A stretch of 64,000 nucleotides of DNA from Dactylosporangium sucinum. Its GTDB lineage: Bacteria; Actinomycetota; Actinomycetes; Mycobacteriales; Micromonosporaceae. The notes under the pieces were generated by a model, which made no database searches, was not told where the DNA came from, and was given only the letters and a program-made list of their open reading frames with translations. Where the stretch lies: positions 62,001 to 126,000 of the forward strand of contig NZ_BMPI01000012.1 of assembly GCF_014647515.1 (NCBI RefSeq). Direction: 5' to 3'. Positions 1 to 6,580 of this stretch are shown here, piece by piece (the stretch's first letter is position 1; every line of letters starts with the position of its first letter). Position numbers and translations under genes: made by a program.

Positions 1-1392
1 CTGGCGCTGCGCCGCGAACTCGGCGAGCCCCTGCGGGTCGGCGAGAACCAGCGGTGGATCTCGCGGATGGCGTGGTTCGCCGGCGACGCCGGGCAGGCCC
101 GCAAGTCCGCCGCCGACGCCGTCCAGACGCTGCTGGCCCTGCCGGAGGGACCCGAGCTGGCGATGGCGATCAGCAACCAGTCGCAGCTGCACATGCTGGC
201 GTACGAACTGGACGAGGCGATCGAGCTCGGAACCCTGGCCCGGTCGGTCGCCGATCGGGTCGGCGACCGGCCGACCGCCGTTCACGCCATGGTCAACGTC
301 GGCACCGCCGAGCTCGCGATGGGTCTGCCGGGAGCGGCCAAGCGGCTGCTGCAGGTGCACGAGACGGCGACTGAACTGGGTTTTCTCGACGAGGCCGCGC
401 GGGCGCTGACCAACCTGGCCGGTGTCACCTCGGGCGAACTGGCCGAGTACGCCGAAGCCGAGCCGATCGCCGACCAGGCGCTGACGTTCGCCCTGGAGCA
501 CGAGACGGACGCCATCTACGGGCTGGTGCTGGGCTATCGCGCGACGATCCGGTTCGGGACCGGCGACTGGCCCGGCGCGCTCAGCGACGCCGACGAGTCG
601 CTGGCCCGGTCGGCGGGCGGGGTGAACGCGGTCCTCCCGCTGGTGGTCCGGGGGCGGATCCAGGCCGCCCGAGGCCATCGCGCTGCGTTGTCCACATTGG
701 ACGATGCTCGGCGGCACGCGTCCGCCGTCGGCGACCTGCAATCGATTGTCCCCGTCGCGGTGGCACGATCGGAGTTCTTCCGCTGGAACGGAGACCTGGC
801 GCGCGCCCGCGGCGAGGCCGAGCACGGGCTGCGGCGGCTGTTGCAGGTGCGGCACCGCTTCCATCTCGAGGAGCTGGCATACCACCTGTGCCAGGCGGGC
901 GGGCAACCGCCACCCGGCCTCAACCCCGCCAATCCCTACGCCCGGCTGATCGCCGGCGACTGGGCGGGTGCCGCGAACGAGTGGCACCGGCGGGGCAACC
1001 TGTACGGCCGGGTCGAGGCCATGGCGTGCGGTGACGAAGCCGCGGCGGTGGAGGCGCTGCTGCTGCTCGACGAGATCGGCGCGACCGCCGCGGCGTCCCA
1101 CCTGCGTGGCCGGATGCGCCGGCGTGGGTTCGCCAAGGTGCCCCGGGGGCCCCGCCGGGCCACCGCGGCCCATCCCGACGGCCTGACCCCGCGCCAGGCG
1201 GACGTGCTCGAGCTACTCGCACTGGGGCTGACCAACGCCGAGATCGCCGACCGCCTCACGTTGTCCCACAAGACAGTCGACCACCACGTGTCGGCGATCC
1301 TGGCCAAGCTCGCGGTGAGCAGCCGCAGCCAGGCCGCGGCCAGGCACTGGCAGACGCGCCGCAGTGGTGGGCCGATCATTCCGACGGGGTGA
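1..1392 (+). CDS. LuxR-family transcriptional regulator, C-terminal part (5' end outside window)
   Basis: The reading frame is open from base 1, so this is the C-terminal 463 residues of a longer protein. Most of it is Ala/Leu/Arg-rich helical repeat sequence like the TPR-like region of LAL-type (large ATP-binding LuxR) regulators. The last 65 residues are a clear LuxR/GerE helix-turn-helix: TPRQADVLELLALGLTNAEI followed by TVDHHVSAILAKL. Any ATPase domain would lie upstream of the window. It is expected to bind DNA through the C-terminal HTH. A cysteine-free HesB-like gene follows 200 bp downstream on the same strand. Confidence 0.85.
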   Translation: MALRRELGEPLRVGENQRWISRMAWFAGDAGQARKSAADAVQTLLALPEGPELAMAISNQSQLHMLAYELDEAIELGTLARSVADRVGDRPTAVHAMVNVGTAELAMGLPGAAKRLLQVHETATELGFLDEAARALTNLAGVTSGELAEYAEAEPIADQALTFALEHETDAIYGLVLGYRATIRFGTGDWPGALSDADESLARSAGGVNAVLPLVVRGRIQAARGHRAALSTLDDARRHASAVGDLQSIVPVAVARSEFFRWNGDLARARGEAEHGLRRLLQVRHRFHLEELAYHLCQAGGQPPPGLNPANPYARLIAGDWAGAANEWHRRGNLYGRVEAMACGDEAAAVEALLLLDEIGATAAASHLRGRMRRRGFAKVPRGPRRATAAHPDGLTPRQADVLELLALGLTNAEIADRLTLSHKTVDHHVSAILAKLAVSSRSQAAARHWQTRRSGGPIIPTG

Positions 1393-1591
1393 CGCCTTCG
1401 CCCCGGTCCGGCGTTTCGGGTCAGCGACTCGCGCAGTTTCACTCGGACCTGCGTTTGACACATCCGGCATTCCGCGCAAGTCTGGGCTGGTAGGGCGGGC
1501 CCCATCACATCCGCGGCCCCGCACGGCCGGGCGCTGCACGTCCGTGGCGCCGTGCCTCGCATTGCTGCCAATCTGGAGGAGCAACTTCGTC

Positions 1592-1864
1592 ATGGTTTTG
1601 TTGACCGACCACGCAGTGACAGCCATCCAGACCCTTACCGCCCAGCCCGGTGCACCGGAGGGCGGCGGCCTTCGCATCGCCGCCGACGAGACCCGCGGGT
1701 CGCTGCGGCTGAGCCTGGCGCCCAGCCCGGCGCAGGGTGACGCGGTCGTGGAGGCGTCCGGCGCCCGGCTGTTCCTGGACCAGACGGCCACCGAGGCGCT
1801 CAACGACAAGACGCTGGACGCCGTTGCCGACAACGAGGGGCAGATCGAGTTCACCGTGACGTAG
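1592..1864 (+). CDS. HesB/IscA-like small protein lacking cysteines
   Basis: This 90-residue protein starts at an ATG 11 bases after a CTGGAGGA ribosome site, which I preferred over the longer in-frame reading. Layout and length match the HesB/IscA Fe-S carrier fold (LTDHAVTAIQTL at the N-terminus, GARLFLD and EGQIEF near the end). It contains no cysteine at all, whereas true A-type carriers use three conserved cysteines. It therefore belongs to the degenerate HesB-like group common in actinobacteria and probably cannot bind a cluster in the usual way. A strong hairpin follows the stop. The specific function is unknown. Confidence 0.8.
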   Translation: MVLLTDHAVTAIQTLTAQPGAPEGGGLRIAADETRGSLRLSLAPSPAQGDAVVEASGARLFLDQTATEALNDKTLDAVADNEGQIEFTVT

Positions 1865-1913
1865 TCGTCCGGCTGACCACGGGCCGTCGTGTTCCTGGAC
1901 GGTCCTGAACACA

Positions 1914-1944
1914 CCCGGGGTGCGCCGGACTGGTGCGCCCCGGG
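1914..1944. terminator. GC-rich hairpin between convergent genes
   Basis: A 13-bp stem (1914-1926 with 1932-1944, two G-U pairs in RNA) with a 5-base loop lies between the stop of the HesB-like gene and the stop of the convergent ArsR gene. There is no T-run, as is usual for actinobacterial terminators. It probably works in both directions. Confidence 0.6.
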
Positions 1945-1994
1945 CCGGTCTGCCGAAGAGACCCGTTGCCGGCGCCGGCCCTCGACAGTGCCGC

Positions 1995-2366
1995 TCAGCG
2001 GGCCCGCTTCGCCGCCCGCTTGCGCGGCGGCGTCAACAGGTCGGCGATCGCCGCGATCGTCGACGGCACCAGGCGGTAATACGCCCAGACGCCGCGCTTC
2101 TCGCGCTCGAGCAGGCCGGCCTCGGTGAGGATCCGAAGGTGATGACTCACGGTCGGCTGGGACAGACCGAGCGGCGCAGTGAGATCACTCACGGACGCCT
2201 CACCCTCCGGAGCGGACTGGATCAGGCTGAGCAGCCGCAGCCGGGCCGGGTCGGCGATGGCCTTCAGCACTCCGGCGAGCCGCTCGGCGTCGGCGCGCAT
2301 GATCGGCTCGCCGGCAAGCGGCGAGATTGCAGGCATGGCAGATTTCGTAGTTCCCACGCCCTCCAT
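1995..2366 (-). CDS. ArsR-family winged-helix transcriptional regulator
   Basis: This 123-residue protein has a typical ArsR/SmtB winged helix. The sequence RLAGVLKAIADPARLRLLSL begins the fold, SVSDLTAPLGLSQPTVSHHL is the recognition helix region, and KRGVWAYYRL is the beta wing. No CxC metal site is visible in the alpha-3 position, so metal sensing is not supported. Three ATG codons (2366, 2333, 2300) could be the start. I used the longest because a GGTGGA lies just before it, but the domain itself needs only the shortest. No clear target gene is adjacent. Confidence 0.85.
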   Translation of the reverse strand: MEGVGTTKSAMPAISPLAGEPIMRADAERLAGVLKAIADPARLRLLSLIQSAPEGEASVSDLTAPLGLSQPTVSHHLRILTEAGLLEREKRGVWAYYRLVPSTIAAIADLLTPPRKRAAKRAR

Positions 2367-2739
2367 CGTTCCACCAACACCGTCAATAGGCCGGGGGAAC
2401 CGGCATCAGTACCCCGATGGCGACCGCGAGGCCGGGTTCGAGGGATGCCGGGCCGGGCGGCCGGGTTACCCGACCGGCGATCACTGGGCTACCGCCCGCC
2501 CCGAGCCTGGCCTGGACGCGGCTGGCGTCGCCAGCCTCCCGAACGGGTTACGCCATGCAGCGGTTCGTTTCCGCCGAATGATGCGGCGGACGGGCTGCGT
2601 GGAGGAGCCGGCGGGCCGCGGGGCATAACTGTCGTGCGGCCATGCGGCAACCAGGTCCGGTCGCCGAGCTAGCCGCACACCTGAACATCGGCATCTAGCG
2701 GCCGTCCCGCCCCACTCCACGAACCGTTGGTACAGCGTC
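2367..2739. other. Intergenic region without recognisable gene
   Basis: About 370 bases lie upstream of the ArsR gene and downstream of the L11/zinc-finger pair. I see no coding sequence with family resemblance. It should hold the promoter of the ArsR gene, probably with its own operator, but no clear palindrome was found. Confidence 0.4.
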
Positions 2740-2783
2740 TGATCCCGTCGCCGGCCTGCGGATGGTCCCGCCGGCCGGGATCA
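2740..2783 (-). terminator. Hairpin at the end of the zinc-finger gene
   Basis: Two stacked inverted repeats, TGATCCCG (2740-2747) with CGGGATCA (2776-2783) and GCCGGC (2750-2755) with GCCGGC (2770-2775), form a long stem that includes the stop codon of the reverse-strand gene ending at 2781. It is a likely terminator for the L11-like/zinc-finger transcript. Confidence 0.55.
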
Positions 2784-3137
2784 GCGGGGGTGTCCTGGGC
2801 GGCGGAGGTGGGCCGGGCAGTGCAGGCGGGTGGCGCCGGCGGTGCGGTCGACGAACGGCGTGCCGCAGTGGCACTGCTTCAGGCGGTGCCAGCCGCCCGC
2901 CACCACCAGCAGGCCGAGCGCCAGGGGTGGGTCGAGGGACAGCTGCCAGTACCGCCCGCGGATGAGTGACGGCCTGGCGAGCGCCTCGTTCAGCAGGGCG
3001 GCCGCGGCCTCCTCGTCGGGGAGCGCCGCCACGAGCGCGGGCAGCAGCGGCGTGCCGGCGGCGGCGTGCAGCGCGGGGTCGAGCATGCCGTACGGGGCCA
3101 CAACCCCGCGCCACGGGCCGTCATCGCGGCGGCTCAA
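2781..3137 (-). CDS. Short protein with CGNR-like zinc-finger end
   Basis: This 118-residue protein overlaps the end of the L11-like gene by 17 bases, so it is probably cotranslated. The N-terminal two thirds are Ala/Leu-rich and helical. The C-terminus has CHCGTPFVDRTAGATRLHC, two Cys pairs with the spacing of the zinc finger that ends CGNR/ABATE proteins, but without the CGNR motif itself and with an N-terminal half much shorter than that family's usual length. It may be a truncated or minimal member. The role is unknown. Confidence 0.55.
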   Translation of the reverse strand: MSRRDDGPWRGVVAPYGMLDPALHAAAGTPLLPALVAALPDEEAAAALLNEALARPSLIRGRYWQLSLDPPLALGLLVVAGGWHRLKQCHCGTPFVDRTAGATRLHCPAHLRRPGHPR

Positions 3138-3555
3138 CGTGCACGCCCATCGAGCGGGCCGTGCCCGCCACCGTGCGCATCGCGGCCTCCAGGTCGTCGG
3201 TGTTGAGGTCGGGCAGCTTGCGCTCGGCGATCTCGCGCAGCTGGGACCGGGTGAGCGTGCCGACCGAGTCGTGACCGGGGCGCTGGGCGCCCGACTTGAT
3301 GCCCAGCGCCCTGCGGATGAGGAATGCGGTCGGCGGGGTCTTCAGCCGCAGCGCGTGGGTGCGGTCCTCGTAGACGGTGACGACCGCCGGCACGATCTCG
3401 CCGCGCCGGCCCGCCGTGTCCTCGTCGAACTCGGTCTTGACCCGGCGGATGTTGACGCCGGTCGGGCCGAGCATCTTGCCCAGCTCGACCATGGACGCGT
3501 CGCCGGCATCCAGCTCGATCGTGACGGTGCGGACGATCTTCTTTTGTACTGCCAT
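3121..3555 (-). CDS. Divergent ribosomal protein L11 (uL11) paralogue
   Basis: The 144-residue protein has both L11 domains. The C-terminal rRNA-binding part is well conserved (KTPPTAFLIRRALGIKSG, TLTRSQLREIAERKLPDLN, GTARSMG). In the N-terminal domain, the proline-rich switch (PSPPVGPALG in E. coli, with P22 and P26) is replaced by SMVELGKMLG, one residue shorter and without any proline. Those prolines are known sites of thiopeptide contact and resistance. The gene stands outside any ribosomal operon, next to a zinc-finger gene, so it is very likely a second copy and not the housekeeping rplK. The start is the ATG before AVQKK, because upstream residues do not fit the family. Confidence 0.85.
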   Translation of the reverse strand: MAVQKKIVRTVTIELDAGDASMVELGKMLGPTGVNIRRVKTEFDEDTAGRRGEIVPAVVTVYEDRTHALRLKTPPTAFLIRRALGIKSGAQRPGHDSVGTLTRSQLREIAERKLPDLNTDDLEAAMRTVAGTARSMGVHVEPPR

Positions 3556-3634
3556 GGCGGCGACGCTATGAACTCCAGTGGCTGGAGGGTCAAGTGCGGC
3601 CGCAGTGGCCACCCTCCACCGCTCGATCTCGGAG

Positions 3635-4171
3635 TCACACGTTCTTCGGCGGCCAAGGGGTCCGGTTGTCCCGGCCGTTCCAGGTGCATCCCATCACGAC
3701 GGGCTCGTCGAGCTGGAGCTTGCTGCCCGCCGGGGACGCCTGATGGGCCACGGTCCAGACCGTGGCCCGGTCGATGTACCTGATCTCGGGGTCCAGCGAC
3801 AGCGCGACGACGTGGTCGTACCCCAGGCGTTCCAGCCGGACCAACGCCGACTGACAGTTCATGCCCACCAGGTTCGGCAGCTGTCCGACCGCACGCACGC
3901 CGGCCCCCGCCGTCGGGCCGACGAGTGACGAGTCCTCGGTTGCCGTCGCGTCGGCCGCGGTGACACCCCCGGGCGTGGACGAGTAGCGGGTGCCGATCAC
4001 GAACAACCACGCGAGCACGATCGCCAGGACGACGAGGGCCGGGACGAGCATCGCCACACCCTGCCAGGTACTGACGGCCCGCTTCGGCGGCCCGGCCGGC
4101 GGGGCGACCAACGCGGGCGAGCGACGCCGGTGGGCAGCGCGATGGCGATGTACCCCGCGGTGGCGAGACAT
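3635..4171 (-). CDS. Membrane-anchored PASTA-domain protein
   Basis: This 178-residue protein has a basic cytoplasmic N-terminus, one membrane segment (MLVPALVVLAIVLAWLFVIG, about residues 40-60), a Ser/Thr/Gly-rich linker, and a C-terminal PASTA-like domain (LPNLVGMNCQSALVRLERLG ... ASPAGSKLQLDEPVVMGC). PASTA domains bind cell-wall precursors or mediate wall contacts, so it probably sits outside the membrane. There is no kinase or transpeptidase domain in the same chain. The ATG at 4171 was chosen because upstream sequence is Arg-rich and non-conserved in type. Confidence 0.75.
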   Translation of the reverse strand: MSRHRGVHRHRAAHRRRSPALVAPPAGPPKRAVSTWQGVAMLVPALVVLAIVLAWLFVIGTRYSSTPGGVTAADATATEDSSLVGPTAGAGVRAVGQLPNLVGMNCQSALVRLERLGYDHVVALSLDPEIRYIDRATVWTVAHQASPAGSKLQLDEPVVMGCTWNGRDNRTPWPPKNV

Positions 4172-4466
4172 GGATGACCCCGTACGTTCGGTACCGGCAC
4201 GCCGGCCTGCTCGTACGTCACGACAGGCTGCGACAGCGCGGCAGCGCCGCGATGGCCCTGCCGCCAACACTGACCGTATCGGGACGGGCCAGGCCGCAAG
4301 CCAACATCGACAAAGTCCGACCAGACCAGCCGCCTACCGGCTGATCGGCGGCGCTCACCGCCCAGGTCCACCGTGGCCGCTGCCGCGCCGCGAGCCCGTG
4401 CATCTGCTCCTGGCGCTCCCGGTCATCGGAGAGCGCCGGCTCCGTGCCACGCCATAGACTCGTGTC

Positions 4467-4814
4467 ATGAGTGTCAAGCGGATCAAGCCCAACATTCGAT
4501 CCGATCGCTTCAACGAGAGTCGGGCCTTCTATACGAAGGTGGTCGGGCTGCAGGAGCAGCCCGGCCTCGACTGGATCTTGTTTTTCGGGACAGACCGCCG
4601 CGAGGTGCAGCTCAGTGTGATGAGCTTGGACGTCAAGGCCGGCATTCACCCCGACATCTCCATCGAGGTCGACGACGTCGACGCGGTGTTCGGCCGAGCC
4701 GTCGAGGCCGGCGCCGAGATCGTCTATCCCCTCACGGACGAGGAGTGGGGCCTCCGGCGATTCTTCGTTCGGGACCCGAACGGCACCGTCATCAACGTGA
4801 CCCAGCACGCGTGA
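4467..4814 (+). CDS. VOC-superfamily (glyoxalase/bleomycin-resistance type) protein
   Basis: This 115-residue protein has the two beta-alpha-beta-beta-beta units of the vicinal oxygen chelate fold: IRSDRFNESRAFYTKVVGLQ, then SIEVDDVDAVFGRAVEAG and RRFFVRDPNGTVINV. Members bind metals and act on small molecules or bind drugs, and the substrate cannot be read from sequence. It is preceded by a divergent membrane PASTA gene and overlaps a possible 58-codon gene at its stop. Confidence 0.85.
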   Translation: MSVKRIKPNIRSDRFNESRAFYTKVVGLQEQPGLDWILFFGTDRREVQLSVMSLDVKAGIHPDISIEVDDVDAVFGRAVEAGAEIVYPLTDEEWGLRRFFVRDPNGTVINVTQHA

Positions 4815-4987
4815 CAGCGTGCAACGGCGGGCACGACCCGGATCCCCGCACGGCCGACCCGCACGACACCGACCTGCGCGCCGCGATCGAGGCGGCGCTC
4901 TTCGGGCAGCGGGCACTGCTCGCCGGCCTCCGCGCGGAGCTCGGCGTGACCGGGTCGGGCTTCGACTTCGGCCCGCCCGGCGGATGA
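4811..4987 (+). CDS. Possible small protein overlapping the VOC gene
   Basis: A 58-residue frame starts with GTG in a GTGA overlap with the VOC stop codon, which is the usual sign of translational coupling here. The product (AAIEAALFGQRALLAGLRAE in the middle) could be one amphipathic helix. I recognise no family, and chance open frames are common at this GC content. Confidence 0.3.
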   Translation: MTACNGGHDPDPRTADPHDTDLRAAIEAALFGQRALLAGLRAELGVTGSGFDFGPPGG

Positions 4988-5003
4988 GTCCTGTTCACGT
5001 CCG

Positions 5004-5402
5004 CTACGACGCCGGCGGCGCCGGCGAGCCGATGTTCGGTGACGCGACCACGTGACCCGCGGACGGCACGACGCCGTCCCGCGAGCGCGCAGCGGGACTC
5101 GGTGAGGGCGACGGCGACGGCGGCGGTGACGACGACGGCGCGAGGGACGAGCCTGACGGCGACGGCGTCACCCTGGTCGGCGGCTGCTGCGGTTCCGAGC
5201 CGGTTGGACGCAGCGTGACGATCGTGACGGCCACAGGCAGCAGCATCGCGGCGACCCAGCCGGCACGTCGCAGGAACCTGGACGCTGGGCGGCGCGCCAG
5301 CAGCGCGGTCGGCGGGACCGCCGGCCGCAGCCGCTCCGGAGTGACCCGGGCCGCCTGTGCGGCGAGTGCCCGGCGCAGGCGCCCGTCGATGTCCACGTTC
5401 AT
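5004..5402 (-). CDS. Membrane protein cotranscribed with ECF sigma factor (possible anti-sigma factor)
   Basis: The 132-residue product begins MNVDIDGRLRRALAAQAARV, has one membrane segment (VAAMLLPVAVTIVTL, about residues 50-65) and ends in a Pro/Ser-rich outside tail. Its ATG overlaps the stop of the sigma gene (ATGA, 5399-5402). Position and topology are those of small membrane proteins that follow SigE-type ECF genes, some of which hold the sigma factor inactive. No zinc-binding HxxxCxxC anti-sigma motif is seen, so the anti-sigma role is an inference. Confidence 0.7.
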   Translation of the reverse strand: MNVDIDGRLRRALAAQAARVTPERLRPAVPPTALLARRPASRFLRRAGWVAAMLLPVAVTIVTLRPTGSEPQQPPTRVTPSPSGSSLAPSSSPPPSPSPSPSPAARSRDGVVPSAGHVVASPNIGSPAPPAS

Positions 5403-5986
5403 CGTCGCAACTCCGACAGCGCGTCACGCAGGATCGTCAGCGCCCGGCTGGCCGTCGACTTCACGGTTCCGCGCGATACATGCAGCACCTCGGCGATCTC
5501 CCGCTCGGACAGTTCCGACCAGTACCGCAGCACCACCACCTGGCGCTGCCGGACGGTCAGCCGCGCCAGCGCCGCGAGTACCTCCTGGTCTTCCTCCGAC
5601 AGCAGGGCCTCTTCCTCCGCGGCCGGCACGGGCGGCGGTGGCGGCGGCACGTAGGCGCGGGCACTACGGCGTCGGCGCAGCACCGACCGCGCCGCGTTCA
5701 TCACCCCCGCCGTGAGGTACGCGTGCGGATCGGCGATCGTGCGCAGGTCCGCACCGTGCCGCTGATACAACGCGGCGAACACGTCCTGCACGACATCCTC
5801 GGCGGTGGGCAGGTCGTCGACCATGAGGACGGCCAGCCGTACCAGGCTGAGCCGCCGCGCGTGGTACAGCTCGTTGATCGCCGGCGGACCGTCCCGCTGC
5901 GGGGTGCCTCGGGACGTGGACGCGCCGGACACCACCGAGCGCAGCACGCGCAGCAGCGGCCAGGGCAGGCGGAACGTGAGCGTCAT
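5399..5986 (-). CDS. ECF RNA polymerase sigma factor, SigE-like family
   Basis: This 195-residue group 4 sigma factor has region 2 at about 45-110 (SLVRLAVLMVDDLPTAEDVV, YLTAGVMNAARSVLRRR) and region 4 at about 130-190 (LARLTVRQRQVVVLRYWSEL, EIAEVLHVSRGTVKSTASRA). A proline run separates the domains. It should direct RNA polymerase to stress promoters. The next gene overlaps by ATGA and encodes a single-pass membrane protein. The upstream gene encodes an exported Ser/Pro protein on the same strand. No promoter with an obvious autoregulation motif was found. Confidence 0.9.
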   Translation of the reverse strand: MTLTFRLPWPLLRVLRSVVSGASTSRGTPQRDGPPAINELYHARRLSLVRLAVLMVDDLPTAEDVVQDVFAALYQRHGADLRTIADPHAYLTAGVMNAARSVLRRRRSARAYVPPPPPPVPAAEEEALLSEEDQEVLAALARLTVRQRQVVVLRYWSELSEREIAEVLHVSRGTVKSTASRALTILRDALSELRR

Positions 5987-6041
5987 GGTTCTCGCAGGTC
6001 AGGGGACAGACACGCGACGGTACCGCGACGCCGAACCGGGG

Positions 6042-6353
6042 TCACCGCCGCGGCACCGGCGACGGCAGGACCGACGACGACCCCGGCGACGGCACCGACG
6101 ACGGCACCGACGACGGCAGGAGGACCGACGACGGCACCGGCGACGCCACCACCGACGACGACTGCGGCACCGGCGACGGCAGGACCGACGACGACTCCGG
6201 GGACGGCACCACCGACGACGACCGCGGCACCGGCGACGGCGACGGCGACGGCTGCGGAGCGTCATCGGCGAACGCGACGGCGGACACGGCGCCGATCGCG
6301 GCGACGGCGGCCCCGCACACGACGTAGGCAACGGAACGAACCTTCAGGCGCAT
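6042..6353 (-). CDS. Exported Ser/Pro/Val repeat protein
   Basis: This 103-residue protein starts MRLKVRSVAYVVCGAAVAAI, a clear signal peptide likely cut after AFA. The mature part is almost entirely a repeat of about 20 residues built on PVPxSSSVV and SSVLPSP. Such low-complexity tails are usually extended wall or surface spacers. It lies directly upstream of the ECF sigma gene on the same strand with 55 bases between them, so the two may share a promoter. No enzymatic domain is present. Confidence 0.65.
   Translation of the reverse strand: MRLKVRSVAYVVCGAAVAAIGAVSAVAFADDAPQPSPSPSPVPRSSSVVPSPESSSVLPSPVPQSSSVVASPVPSSVLLPSSVPSSVPSPGSSSVLPSPVPRR
6050..6250. repeat. Imperfect tandem repeat coding for Ser/Pro tail
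   Basis: Simple-sequence DNA built from GACGGCACC/GACGACG units, with a longer period near 60 bases, encodes the PVPxSSSVV repeats of the exported protein. Slippage or recombination could change its length. Confidence 0.6.
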
Positions 6354-6580
6354 CACGGCACTCCAGTGGACGAGGTACGGCTTTCGCAGCGATAGACGCG
6401 CGACGCCACGAAAGGTTGGCTCCGCAATGGTGACCTGGATCACGGCGCGCGCCACCGCCATCCTGGGTCCTGACCGGTTCCGTCGTCTTTACGACCGCCG
6501 GACGGCGTGCATGCATCGATAGGGTGTCCGCGTAGGGGGATCGCGGGCCGCGGTGCTGGCCCCGCCGGGGGGTGCGGCAC

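Noticed and set aside
1364-1591. Longer start for the HesB-like protein
   Set aside because: The extension overlaps the LuxR gene and is not HesB-like; the ATG at 1592 has a ribosome site.
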